Of a stretch of DNA of 64,000 nt, positions 27,810 through 35,857 are shown piece by piece. The notes under the pieces were generated by a model. The model worked only from the letters and a program-made list of their open reading frames with translations. It ran no database searches and was not told where the DNA came from. Source of the stretch: an uncultured Verrucomicrobia subdivision 3 bacterium (GTDB taxonomy: Bacteria; Verrucomicrobiota; Verrucomicrobiia; Limisphaerales; UBA11358). The first letter of the stretch is position 1; the number at the start of each line of letters is the position of its first letter. The translations under genes and the position numbers were made by a program. The stretch is from assembly GCA_903917705.1 (NCBI GenBank), contig CAIXBQ010000131.1:22124-86123 (forward strand), read 5' to 3'.

Positions 27810-28535
27810 TCAGCGAAGGAAATTATATTTGAAGATGCACCACAGCGCCCGGAAGCCGTCGCGCCAGCCGATCTTTTTGCCCTCCGCATAGGTGCGCCCG
27901 TAATACGAGATGGACACCTCGTAGATGCGCACCTTCAGCCGCGCCACCTTGGCCGTGATCTCCGGCTCAAAGCCGAACCGGTTCTCCTCGATCTTGATTT
28001 TCTGGATGATCTCGCGGCGGAAAGTCTTGTAGCACGTCTCCATGTCCGTGAGGTTCAGGTCCGTGGCCATGTTCGAAAACGTGGTCAGCAGGTTGTTGCC
28101 CACTGAATGCCAGTAATACAAAACCCGGTGCGCCCCGCTGCCGCCGAAAAACCGCGACCCGAACACCACATCCGCCTTGCCCGACAGGATGGGCGCGATC
28201 AGCCGGTGATATTCCCCCGGGTCATATTCCAGGTCCGCGTCCTGGATCACCACGATCGGCGCCGTGGCCAGGGAGATGCCCGTCCGCAGCGCCGCGCCCT
28301 TGCCCTGATTCACCTCATGGCGGACCAGCTTGATGCGCGGCTCGTTTTGCGCCAGCGGCTGGAGCTTGTCCCACGTGCCGTCCGACGAGCAATCGTCCAC
28401 GATCACCAGCTGCTGCACCGGCCGCTGCGCCAGCACCACCCCGATGACTTCCGCCACCGTGGCCGCCTCGTTATAGACCGGCATCACCGCGGAAAGGCAC
28501 GGCGCGATGTCGTTGTTGGAATTGATTTCGGACAT
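27810..28535 (-). CDS. Polyprenol-phosphate glycosyltransferase, GT2 (DPM1-like, no membrane tail)
   Basis: 241 residues from the ATG at 28535; the 11-codon upstream extension is not family-like. It has [42 protein letters not shown] and [15 protein letters not shown] (DxD), plus [17 protein letters not shown]. This is the short DPM1 type lacking C-terminal helices. The substrate would be a polyprenyl phosphate and a nucleotide sugar. It sits directly upstream of the GT39-like gene (3 bp), implying cotranscription and a shared pathway. Confidence 0.9.
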   Translation of the reverse strand: MSEINSNNDIAPCLSAVMPVYNEAATVAEVIGVVLAQRPVQQLVIVDDCSSDGTWDKLQPLAQNEPRIKLVRHEVNQGKGAALRTGISLATAPIVVIQDADLEYDPGEYHRLIAPILSGKADVVFGSRFFGGSGAHRVLYYWHSVGNNLLTTFSNMATDLNLTDMETCYKTFRREIIQKIKIEENRFGFEPEITAKVARLKVRIYEVSISYYGRTYAEGKKIGWRDGFRALWCIFKYNFLR

Positions 28536-28678
28536 TAAACGAATCTCAGGGTTGCGGGAAGCTCGCAAAAACCCCGCCCCGGTTCAATCCCAAACCTTGC
28601 GCGTTCGTGAAAGGGTTAAATCGTTCAAGGCTTGCCCCCTGGCCATCGCGCCGCGGCCCGCGCCGCCGGTTCAACCCG

Positions 28679-29200
28679 TCAAACACTTAACGATTTGACA
28701 AAAATCCGCCACACCAGCACAAACGCGCTCGCGAAATCCTCCGGCGTTTCCGCCACCCAGCTCGTCACCGTCTCCGGCGCGAACCATCCGCCCGACTCGA
28801 TCTCCTCCGGGTGCAGCGCGAACGGCCCCTCCGCCTCCGTGCGATACACCCAGCAAAACTCCCAGCCCGTCTCCGGGCGCGCGTCCAGCTTGAAGAGTCG
28901 CGCCAACGGCCGCGCCGCCGCCGCCGGCAGGACCAGGCCGAGCTCCTCGCGCAGCTCGCGCACCGCGCACGCGTCGTAGGCCTCGCCCGCATCCACGTGG
29001 CCGGACGACGACGAATCCCACTTGCCCGCCGACGAATCCTTTTTCATGGACCGCTTCTGGAGGAACACCGCCCCGCGCGCATTGAACACCAGCACATGCA
29101 CCGCCCGATGTTTCAAGCCGAGCCGATGCACCTCGCCCCGCGTGTTCTGGCCCGTCACCGCGTCGCGGTCATCCACCACGTCAAAGATTTCCTCGCTCAT
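28679..29200 (-). CDS. NUDIX hydrolase (isopentenyl-diphosphate isomerase-like subgroup)
   Basis: 173 residues from the ATG at 29200, which begins MSEEIFDVVDDRDAVTG; frame-open residues upstream are not family-like. The Nudix box GHVDAGEAYDACAVRELREE (continuing LGL) is complete (G-x5-E-x7-REL-x-EE). RAVHVLVFNARGAVFLQKRS and GKWDSSSSGHVDAGE resemble the YfcD/Idi-like branch. It would cleave a nucleoside-diphosphate-linked or similar pyrophosphate. About 140 bp separates it from the GT2 downstream, so operon membership is uncertain. Confidence 0.87.
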   Translation of the reverse strand: MSEEIFDVVDDRDAVTGQNTRGEVHRLGLKHRAVHVLVFNARGAVFLQKRSMKKDSSAGKWDSSSSGHVDAGEAYDACAVRELREELGLVLPAAAARPLARLFKLDARPETGWEFCWVYRTEAEGPFALHPEEIESGGWFAPETVTSWVAETPEDFASAFVLVWRIFVKSLSV

Positions 29201-29798
29201 GCCCCGCACCATAAACCGCCGCGCCGCCAAAATCGAAATAAATTTCCCGCCGCCCGCGCCGCCCGCCATCCACAGGAATGATCCATAAGGCACAGCCTTT
29301 AACTTGACAAGTGACCAAGGCTATGGCCTAATAGCCGGCGTCACCCACGGGTTTTCTATGAAGCTTAAGACTTCCCACTTTGCTTCAGGTGAACTTTATT
29401 TTCGTGCGGTCAAAATCCCCGTCAGCCAGACACCCCCTAACCGACCCGTCACCGCCAAACCGCTTGGCCGGACCGACCATTTCAGACCTGCAAACCCCAC
29501 CCGCATGCGTCCGGCAGCCCCTTTCAGACCTGCAAACCCCATCCGCACACGTCCGGCAGCCCTTTGCAGACCTGCAAGCCCCAGCCGCATCCGTCCGGCA
29601 GCCCCTTGCAGACCTGCAAGGCCCACCCGCATGCGTCCGGCAGCCTCTTGCAGACCTGTAAACCCCACCCGCACGCGTCCGGCAGCCCCTTACAGAACTG
29701 CCGACATTGCGCTTGTGGCTGTTAACCAGCCATTTAGCCGGATTGACCCCGTTTCCAGCCGAAATTTCAGCCAGTTAACACCAAACAAATAAAATCAT
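29201..29798. other. 598-bp region between divergent genes, holding a 42-bp tandem array
   Basis: Apart from the tandem array at 29480-29700 no feature is evident. Open frames cross the array in several frames because the unit length is a multiple of three, so openness is not evidence for coding. The flanking non-repeat bases (TTAACCAGCC, AGCCAGTTAACACC) have no clear promoter. Confidence 0.5.
29480..29700. repeat. 42-bp tandem repeat array, five copies plus a partial sixth
   Basis: CAGACCTG begins at 29483, 29525, 29567, 29609 and 29651, with a decayed CAGAACTG at 29693: exactly 42 bp apart, with no insertions or deletions. Each unit carries a 14-bp dyad TTGCAGacCTGCAA (intact in copies 3 and 4, one or two changes elsewhere) and a GTCCGGCAGCC block. 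A frame from ATG 29358 to 29792 would read the array as a 14-residue Arg/Pro/Ala repeat; this could be a coincidence of the period. The array ends about 100 bp before the unknown gene at 29799. Confidence 0.9.
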
Positions 29799-30650
29799 AT
29801 GCCAACTCGAAGACTAGCCAACTCCATCGCCTCCGCCATGCTCGTCCTCACCACCGCCCGGAACGAATGGAAAAACACCCCCGTGCTCGCCAACCGCGCC
29901 ATCAGCGCCGAACAGTGGGCCCAACTCGATGACACCATCCCCGGCAACCTCCTCAACCGGTTTATCCGCCAGAACGGAATTGTGGACAACGCCATGGCCG
30001 CCCAGGTGCCCGTCACCGCCAGCGTCGAAGCCTGCGCCAAACGGCTGGGCATGACCGTCTCGCATTTTCATCAGGTGTTTGACTTGGGCGTGGCCCGCGG
30101 CGTGTTCGCCGCCGGTGCGCGCAGCTATTACCAGCGCCCCGCCAACGCCACCTCCATACCCGAGCTCAAGAGCTACGACGCCATCACCACCGCCGCCGGG
30201 CATGTGGTCGCCGGCGAAGCCGCCCGCGCGCAGGCCGAGGGCCATCCCGCCACCTACGACAGCGGCATTGCCTACGACAGCGGGGTAAGGTTCGATTCCA
30301 TCACCGGCTATGTGGCCATGGCCCTGCCGAGCGCCGCCGAAGTGGGCACCCTGCTCGGGCAATTCACCACCCTGCGCGCCGAAAGCAACGACGTGCTGGT
30401 GGACACCGACACCCAGCGCGAAATCTTGCAGCCGATTTATACCGACGCGCTCGCGCTGGCCGAGGATATTTACGACACCGTGGAATATTTCTATCGCAAA
30501 GACCCGAGCGATTCCAGCCGCCGCCAGAAATGCGAGCGCTGGGGCGTGGTCTATGTGGCCGAAGCCGTCCCCGCCACGCCGCCGCCCACGCCCCCGCCGA
30601 CCACGACGCCCACCACCACCCCCGCGCCCACGCCCACGCCGCCGGCGTGA
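29799..30650 (+). CDS. Protein of unknown function with Pro/Thr-rich C-terminal tail
   Basis: 283 residues, not recognised. The first about 250 residues look like a mixed helical domain: LVLTTARNEWKNTPVLANR, then AKRLGMTVSHFHQVFDLGV, an AAGHVVAGEAARAQAEG helix and a YDSGIAYDSGVRFDS segment in which YDSG is repeated. The last about 30 residues are almost only Pro, Thr and Ala (PTPPPTTTPTTTP type). There is no signal peptide or membrane helix. It follows the 42-bp array and precedes two hairpins, so it looks like a single-gene unit. No function is assigned. Confidence 0.65.
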   Translation: MPTRRLANSIASAMLVLTTARNEWKNTPVLANRAISAEQWAQLDDTIPGNLLNRFIRQNGIVDNAMAAQVPVTASVEACAKRLGMTVSHFHQVFDLGVARGVFAAGARSYYQRPANATSIPELKSYDAITTAAGHVVAGEAARAQAEGHPATYDSGIAYDSGVRFDSITGYVAMALPSAAEVGTLLGQFTTLRAESNDVLVDTDTQREILQPIYTDALALAEDIYDTVEYFYRKDPSDSSRRQKCERWGVVYVAEAVPATPPPTPPPTTTPTTTPAPTPTPPA

Positions 30651-30663
30651 ACCAAAACGGGTA

Positions 30664-30685
30664 GGGCTGACCTGCTGGTCAGCCC
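30664..30685. terminator. Perfect 9-bp stem hairpin after the unknown gene
   Basis: GGGCTGACC (30664-30672), loop TGCT, GGTCAGCCC (30677-30685). It starts 13 bp after the stop codon. There is no T-run, so it may be a repeat (REP-like) element or a factor-assisted terminator. Confidence 0.5.
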
Positions 30686-30691
30686 CAATAT

Positions 30692-30717
30692 TAGGGCGGC
30701 GCAGCAGCGCCGCCCTA
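30692..30717. repeat. Perfect 11-bp stem hairpin (REP-like)
   Basis: TAGGGCGGCGC (30692-30702), loop AGCA, GCGCCGCCCTA (30707-30717). It lies 6 bp after the previous hairpin. Paired, very GC-rich palindromes after a gene are typical of REP-type dispersed elements, but copies elsewhere in the genome cannot be seen from this window. Confidence 0.5.
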
Positions 30718-30865
30718 CCACAGCCTTGGAGGCCGTCTTTTTGTGAATCCGCTTGGCAAGGCGGGCGAAAGGGCGTAAACCACCGTAGCCGCTGCCCCTG
30801 AAACTGAAGCTGCAAATACAAAAAAGGATTCAGGATAGGCCGCAATATTTCAAGACAAGACCTGT

Positions 30866-31169
30866 TAGGCGTCATGCGGAGCGTCACATGAAAACCAGCA
30901 CCAGATTCATTATATTTCTGAGCCTGATTGTGGTTTATGTTGGTCTCGTTAGATTGACTGGCGTAAAGTTTCAAGTGTTTTCAGGTCGTTATAGCGGGTC
31001 GGGGATTGATATTTTTATCCTCGCTGATTGGGCCGCGTGTTTTTGGTCTGGGCCGTTTGTTGGGCCGATGGATCCATATCCATATCGTTCGACATGTGCG
31101 TTCATCGGCGGTTTGGGGATGATAGCACTTTCATTTTTTAAATTTGTGATATTACGATGATGACGCCTA
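30866..31169. repeat. 10-bp inverted repeat flanking a small low-GC ORF
   Basis: TAGGCGTCAT (30866-30875) and ATGACGCCTA (31160-31169) are perfect inverted copies. They lie 12 bp before the ATG and at the stop codon of the ORF at 30888-31160. The left arm is preceded by GTT, giving GTTAGGC, which matches the GTTRRRY core of integron attC sites. The right arm reads GCCTACC, not the expected GCCTAAC, and no full attC fold is seen. Confidence 0.5.
30888..31160 (+). CDS. Small membrane protein of unknown function (90 residues)
   Basis: A 90-residue ORF with three hydrophobic stretches (FIIFLSLIVVYVGLV, GIDIFILADWAACF, IGGLGMIALSFFKFVIL) and a polar loop with PMDPYPYRS. Its base composition is clearly lower in GC than the neighbouring genes, with AT-rich codon choice (ATA, TTT, GTT), which suggests transfer. 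It is flanked by a 10-bp inverted repeat with an attC-like core on the left. It matches no family I recognise; coding is plausible, not certain. Confidence 0.5.
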   Translation: MKTSTRFIIFLSLIVVYVGLVRLTGVKFQVFSGRYSGSGIDIFILADWAACFWSGPFVGPMDPYPYRSTCAFIGGLGMIALSFFKFVILR

Positions 31170-31204
31170 CCAGATTTGATGAGAAGGCAGAGGCCCTAAA
31201 GTTG

Positions 31205-32101
31205 TCACTCACCCTTAGCGGCGAGGAGTTGGGTCAGGGCGACGAATTGTTCCAGGGTCAGTTTCTCGGCGCGTTCCTGCGGTGAGATGCCCAGCCGGGC
31301 AAAGGCGGCCTCCAGCTTTTCCTTGGGCCAGTCGGCTTTCAGCAGCTTCAGCATCATCTTGCGCCGTTGCGAAAAGCCGCGCTTCACAATCTTCACAAAG
31401 TCGGCCCGCAGCGCCGTCGGCAGCAGCGGCTCGGCCCGCCGCTCCAGATGCACACACGCGGAATCCACGTCGGGCGAGGGGAAAAAACATTCGGGCGGGA
31501 TCTTGAACCAGCCGCGCGGCTGGAAATCGATCTGCACGAGCAGGGTCAGGATGCCGTAATCGTCGTCGTCGGCCTGCGCCATGAGCCGCCGCGCGACTTC
31601 GAGCTGGAGGGTGGCGACGATGCGCCGGGGCGCGCGCGGGCCGGCGGCCAGCTCCACCAGTATGGGCGAGGCGACGGAATAGGGGAGATTGGCGACGAGC
31701 TTCCAGTCGCGCCAGTCGCGCGGTTCGCGCTTGAGAAAGGCCAGGGCGTCGTCGTGGAGCAGGACGAGGTTGGTCGCGGCGGCAGCGGCGTCCGCGGGCT
31801 CGCCGGCGGCGGGGGCGGGCAGTTCATCGGCCTTGGTGGTCAGGCCGAAGCGTTCGCATAAAACTTCCACGAGCCGCTCGTCCAGCTCGATGGCGAGGAC
31901 TTCGCGGGCTTTGGGGAGGAGCAGTTCGGTCAGCGGGCCGAGGCCGGGGCCGATTTCGAGGATCTGGTCGTCGGGCTGGATTTCGGCGGCGTCCACGATG
32001 CGGCGGAGCTGGTTGCCGTCGTGCAGAAAATTCTGGCCGAGGGAGCGGGTGAGTTGGATGTCGCGCTTGGCCAGCAGCTCGCGCATTTCGGTGAGGGTCA
32101 T
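31205..32101 (-). CDS. rsmA: 16S rRNA (adenine1518-N6/adenine1519-N6) dimethyltransferase
   Basis: 298 residues. It has the full RsmA/KsgA pattern: LTRSLGQNFLHDGNQLRRI, ILEIGPGLGPLTELL (motif I), VLAIELDERLVEVL, LVANLPYSVASPIL (catalytic NLPY) and PPECFFPSPDVDSACVHLER. It dimethylates two adjacent adenines in helix 45 of 16S rRNA late in 30S assembly. An insert of about 15 Ala/Pro-rich residues (EPADAAAAAT) between motif II and III is slightly unusual. It lies 24 bp after the aminotransferase gene on the same strand, so queE, the aminotransferase and rsmA probably form an operon. Confidence 0.97.
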   Translation of the reverse strand: MTLTEMRELLAKRDIQLTRSLGQNFLHDGNQLRRIVDAAEIQPDDQILEIGPGLGPLTELLLPKAREVLAIELDERLVEVLCERFGLTTKADELPAPAAGEPADAAAAATNLVLLHDDALAFLKREPRDWRDWKLVANLPYSVASPILVELAAGPRAPRRIVATLQLEVARRLMAQADDDDYGILTLLVQIDFQPRGWFKIPPECFFPSPDVDSACVHLERRAEPLLPTALRADFVKIVKRGFSQRRKMMLKLLKADWPKEKLEAAFARLGISPQERAEKLTLEQFVALTQLLAAKGE

Positions 32102-32125
32102 GGGAGGTGAGGGGCGGGCATGGGG

Positions 32126-33427
32126 TTAAGCGGCGGCCAAAGCTTTATGCAGTTCGGCGACGGCCCGGGCGAGCTGGGCGCGGGTGATGGTCAGCGGCGG
32201 GGTGAAGCTGATGACGTTGGCGTGCTCGCCTTCGGGCAGGAAAATGTAGCCGCGCCGCAGCAGGGTCTTGATGGCGCCAAGGGCCGCGGCGGTGGCGGGC
32301 CGGCCGCCGGGCAGGGTCAATTCCACGCCGGCCATCAGGCCCAGGCCGCGGGGTGAAACCTGAAACTTGAATCCTGAAACCTGAAGCTCTTGCAGTCCGG
32401 CCAGTAAAAATTTGCCGAGAACGGCGCTGCGTTCGCAGAGTTTGAGCCGGCGGATTTCGGAGATTTGCGCGAGGGCCATGGCGCAGCCGACGGGATGGCC
32501 GAGGAAGGTGCTGGTGTGAATGGCTTCGCCGGTGGAGGCGGGCCACGCGGCATCCATCAGCTCCGCGCGGCCGACGCAGGCGGAGAGCGGAAAGCCGCCG
32601 GTGAGGGCTTTGCCCAGGCAAATCAGGTCGGGCACCACGCCGCTGTGTTCGCAGGCGAACCAGCGGCCGGTGCGGCCAAAGCCGGTGTAAATCTCGTCGA
32701 GGATGAGCAAGGCGCCATGTTCGTCGCACAGCCGGCGGAGCAGCGGCAGGAAGGCCGGCGGTGGAAGGTTGATGCCGCCGCGGGCCTGCACGGGCTCGAC
32801 AAGGAGGGCGCCGATTTTTTCGCGGCGGAAAAGGCGGCGGATGGCTTGCTCGACTTTCGCGAGCTGCCCGGGCCGGGCGGGGAATGGGACGAAGCGGCCG
32901 AATTCGCGGAGCTGCGGGCGGAACGGGTGGCGGAAATGTTCGCGGTGCGTGGCGTTGAGCGCGCCGTAGCCGAGGCCGTGATACGCGCCGGCAAACGCGA
33001 TGACGCCGCGGCGGCCGGTGGCGAGCATGGCCGTTTTGAGCGCGGATTCGACGGCTTCAAAGCCGGAGTTGGAGAAAATGACCTTGCCCCGCTTTTGATT
33101 CGTTTTCGCCCAGCGCTCGAAGGTGATCCGGCTCAACTCGCGCGCGAGCCGCGCCTTGAGGGCGTGCGGATGGACGTCGCCCATGGCGTGCAGGAGCCGG
33201 GCCATCTGCTTTTGCCCGGCCTGGACGACGCGGGGATTCGCGTGGCCGGCGGCGGCGACGCCGAACGCGGCGGTCAGGTCCAGATACTTTTTCCCTTCCG
33301 CATCCCACACGTGAATGCCGCGCGCGCGGTCCCAGACGATCGGCCACGAGCCGTCCGGCTCCGTGAAAATGACGTTGCGTGATTCAAAACGGCCCAGCTG
33401 CTGCAGGATGGTTTTTGTTTTCGTCAC
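32126..33427 (-). CDS. Class III PLP-dependent aminotransferase
   Basis: 433 residues starting at a GTG. It has YLDLTAAFGVAAAGHANPRV, the LLILDEIYTGFGRTGRWFACE segment (Asp for PLP nitrogen), PDLICLGKALTGGFPLSA (PLP Lys in GKAL) and TSTFLGHPVGCAMALA, all typical of the acetylornithine/GABA aminotransferase family. Near residue 350 the segment LQVSGFKFQVSP is encoded by five tandem TGAAACC-type heptamers (32354-32388), an unusual insertion in a loop. The amino donor and acceptor cannot be told apart; neighbours queE and rsmA give no clue. Confidence 0.9.
   Translation of the reverse strand: MTKTKTILQQLGRFESRNVIFTEPDGSWPIVWDRARGIHVWDAEGKKYLDLTAAFGVAAAGHANPRVVQAGQKQMARLLHAMGDVHPHALKARLARELSRITFERWAKTNQKRGKVIFSNSGFEAVESALKTAMLATGRRGVIAFAGAYHGLGYGALNATHREHFRHPFRPQLREFGRFVPFPARPGQLAKVEQAIRRLFRREKIGALLVEPVQARGGINLPPPAFLPLLRRLCDEHGALLILDEIYTGFGRTGRWFACEHSGVVPDLICLGKALTGGFPLSACVGRAELMDAAWPASTGEAIHTSTFLGHPVGCAMALAQISEIRRLKLCERSAVLGKFLLAGLQELQVSGFKFQVSPRGLGLMAGVELTLPGGRPATAAALGAIKTLLRRGYIFLPEGEHANVISFTPPLTITRAQLARAVAELHKALAAA
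32354..32388. repeat. Heptanucleotide tandem repeat inside the aminotransferase gene
   Basis: On the plus strand the units are TGAAACC, TGAAACT, TGAATCC, TGAAACC, TGAAGCT: five 7-bp copies, 35 bp, in the antisense orientation to the gene. Because 7 is not a multiple of 3, gain or loss of one unit would shift the reading frame. Confidence 0.85.
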
Positions 33428-33436
33428 GGGATTGCG

Positions 33437-34180
33437 CTAGACGCCGCGCTGATCGGGCGGCCAGATGATTTTGTGCTGCTGGATTTGAAAGCGGACGGGC
33501 AGGGCGTCGGCGATGATTTTTTCGGCGAGTTCCCGGCGGGTGATGGGCGTGAGGCCGGCGGGAACTTTTTTCAATCCCTGGCTGGTCTGTTCCGGCGCGA
33601 GCGGATGCACCCAGGAGACGAGCAGCGGACAAACGGCCGCCAGCCGGTGCGCGGCGATCTGCTGCCTGGCCCATTCGTAATCCTCGACGGTGCCGATGAC
33701 GAACTTGATTTCGTCGGTGGCTTTCAGGTGCGCGATATTGGAAAACAGGTTGCGCTGCACCTCGCCGCTGCTGGGGCATTTCAAGTCCATGATGCGGTGG
33801 ACGCGCGGATCAATCTTGGACAAGTCATGCGCGCCGCTGGTTTCCAGCAGGACGGTGAAGCCGTCGTTGCAGAGCTGCCGCATCAGCGCCTGGGAATTTT
33901 TCTGGAGCAGGGGTTCGCCGCCGGTGAGTTCGACGAGCGGAAGTTTTGAGCCGGGGCTGGTGCCGGGTGCGTTTGAAAACGGTTTCGCCTGCCGCCGGAC
34001 TTCGGCCAGAATGTCGGCGAGGGTTTTCTTTTTGCCGGCGGTGAAGGCGTAGGCGGTGTCGCAGTAGGAGCAGCGGAGGTCGCAGGCGGTGAGGCGGATG
34101 AAAATGCACGGGAGCCCGGCGAAGGTGCTTTCCCCCTGCAGGCTCAAATAGATTTCGTTGACGACGAGCGATTCGGTCAC
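33437..34180 (-). CDS. queE: 7-carboxy-7-deazaguanine synthase-like radical SAM protein
   Basis: 247 residues, GTG start. It has VNEIYLSLQGESTFAGLPCIFIR (QueE opening), the radical-SAM cluster motif CDLRCSYCDTAYAF (CxxxCxxC), and LPLVELTGGEPLLQ. QueE turns 6-carboxy-tetrahydropterin into 7-carboxy-7-deazaguanine in queuosine biosynthesis. The length fits the family. The C-terminus (RFQIQQHKIIWPPDQRGV) is QueE-like. It ends 9 bp before the aminotransferase start. No preQ1 riboswitch is visible in the divergent 111-bp region upstream. Confidence 0.93.
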   Translation of the reverse strand: MTESLVVNEIYLSLQGESTFAGLPCIFIRLTACDLRCSYCDTAYAFTAGKKKTLADILAEVRRQAKPFSNAPGTSPGSKLPLVELTGGEPLLQKNSQALMRQLCNDGFTVLLETSGAHDLSKIDPRVHRIMDLKCPSSGEVQRNLFSNIAHLKATDEIKFVIGTVEDYEWARQQIAAHRLAAVCPLLVSWVHPLAPEQTSQGLKKVPAGLTPITRRELAEKIIADALPVRFQIQQHKIIWPPDQRGV

Positions 34181-34291
34181 GGCGGCAGGGTAGCGGTTAG
34201 GCGCCGGAAATGGAATCTACTTTAAGGCGCCGGATGCAGGTTGGACTTTTGGGGATATGAGGTTATTTTTGCGGCAGTCTCAGAAGCACCC

Positions 34292-35857
34292 ATGAACAAG
34301 TTCATAATTATCGGCGGTCTGCTGTGCGCGGGCGGATTATTCTGCCGGCCGGCGCAGGCGCAATTTCACGATCAGATCGGCCTGACTGCGCTGCGGGCGG
34401 TCACGACGAACCTCAACGGGGCCGGCCTCCGCGTGGCGGTGCCGGAGGCGAACCTTTATACGAACGGCCCGGCGGGGTTTGAAATAAATCCGGCCAATGT
34501 CGGCCAGCCAGCCAGCCTGTTCACCTATGCTTCGGCGGCCGGCACGACCAATGTCTATCCCAACGCAGTGGGCACGAATTCCTGGCATGCGGAAGACACG
34601 GGCAATTACTTTTTCGGCATGTTCTACGGCGTGGCGACCAACGTGGCGCATGTGGACAATTCGGATGCGGATTATTTCATCACGAACATTGTGCAAACGC
34701 TCGCCGCCATCCCGGATACCATCGTGAACCAGAGTTTTGCGGACTACGACTTGAGCAGCCAGTCCTATTACAACACGAATTACGACAACTACGCGGACCA
34801 ATATAAAACGCTTTTCATCACCGCGGCGGGCGACGGCGGGCCGGTGCTGCCGCCCTCGACCTGCTACAACGGGATTTCCGTAGCCGCTTATTTTCCGGTC
34901 GCTTATTCCAGCGTCGGCCCGACGCTGGATAACGGCCGCTGCAAACCGGATATCACCGCGGTCTCCCAATTCACCAGCACGTCCACCCCGATGGTTTCCG
35001 GCGGGGCGGCGCTGCTGCTTCAGGCCGGGGTGCGGGGCGACGGCGGGGGCGACACCAATTCTGCCTCCGACCCGAGAACCCTCAAGGCGCTCCTGCTCAA
35101 CGGGGCGGTGAAGCCGTCCGGCTGGACGAATGGGGCGGCCACGCCGCTCGACGCGCGTTATGGCGCCGGTATGCTGAATGTTTTGAACTCCTACGAACAG
35201 CTGGCTGGCGGCAAAAACGGCTGCATTGTTGCCACCATGGTTGCCACCGGCGGCGCGCATCCGCCCACCGGCGCGGCCGGCACCGTTGGTGTTTTGAGCG
35301 GCTGGGATTTCAGCACCAACACCAGCAGCGCGTCCAGCGATGCCATCCGGCATTATTATTTCAACGCGACGAATAATCTGCCCGGCGCGAAGTTCACCGC
35401 CACGTCCACCCTGGTCTGGAACCGGCACCAGAACCAGACGAACATCAATAATCTCAACCTCTACCTTTACAACTGCGCCAACAGCAATCTCGTCGCGTGC
35501 AGCACGAGCCGCGTGGACAACGTGGAACACATCTATGTGCCGCAGCTCGCGCCGGGCCGCTACGATTTGCAGGTTTGGAAGGCCGGCGGCAGCACTGTCA
35601 CCACCAACGAAACGTACGCGCTCGCGTTTGAATTTTTCTCGGACACGCTGGCCGTCGCAAAATCTGGCGCCAATACGATGGTCACCTGGCCGGTTTATCC
35701 GGCGGGTTTCCTTGTCGAGTCCGCGACCAATCTGATTTCGCCCGCCTGGAGCACCAACTATCTGCCGCCGGCCACCATCACGAACAGCAGGAACAGCCTG
35801 CTTTTGAATGCGACGAACTCGAACCGGTTCTTCCGCCTGCGCCGCCCGAATCTGTGA
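34292..35857 (+). CDS. Exported subtilase-like (S8) protein with degenerate active site and FFRL-type C-terminal domain
   Basis: 521 residues from the ATG at 34292, which starts MNKFIIIGGLLCAGGLFC and has a signal peptide ending near AQA-Q24. The subtilase scaffold can be recognised: Ser motif FTSTSTPMVSGGAALLLQ (S229, matching GTSMATPHVAG), and ITAAGDGG at the oxyanion position with D181 in place of Asn. The catalytic Asp position reads VAVPEAN (E52 instead of D). H99 in SWHAEDTGNYFFG may be the catalytic His. A beta-rich domain follows, ending NRFFRLRRPNL, typical of exported verrucomicrobial proteins. Its 3' end overlaps thiD by 80 bp, tail to tail. It is probably a binding or impaired protease. 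Confidence 0.7.
   Translation: MNKFIIIGGLLCAGGLFCRPAQAQFHDQIGLTALRAVTTNLNGAGLRVAVPEANLYTNGPAGFEINPANVGQPASLFTYASAAGTTNVYPNAVGTNSWHAEDTGNYFFGMFYGVATNVAHVDNSDADYFITNIVQTLAAIPDTIVNQSFADYDLSSQSYYNTNYDNYADQYKTLFITAAGDGGPVLPPSTCYNGISVAAYFPVAYSSVGPTLDNGRCKPDITAVSQFTSTSTPMVSGGAALLLQAGVRGDGGGDTNSASDPRTLKALLLNGAVKPSGWTNGAATPLDARYGAGMLNVLNSYEQLAGGKNGCIVATMVATGGAHPPTGAAGTVGVLSGWDFSTNTSSASSDAIRHYYFNATNNLPGAKFTATSTLVWNRHQNQTNINNLNLYLYNCANSNLVACSTSRVDNVEHIYVPQLAPGRYDLQVWKAGGSTVTTNETYALAFEFFSDTLAVAKSGANTMVTWPVYPAGFLVESATNLISPAWSTNYLPPATITNSRNSLLLNATNSNRFFRLRRPNL

Noticed and set aside
29480..29700. Possible CRISPR array
   Set aside because: Units are continuous 42-bp tandem copies without unique spacers, and there are no cas genes.
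29358..29792. An ORF reading the 42-bp array as a 14-residue Arg/Pro/Ala repeat protein
   Set aside because: A period divisible by three makes several frames open at once, including on the opposite strand. No Shine-Dalgarno, family feature or signal supports translation.
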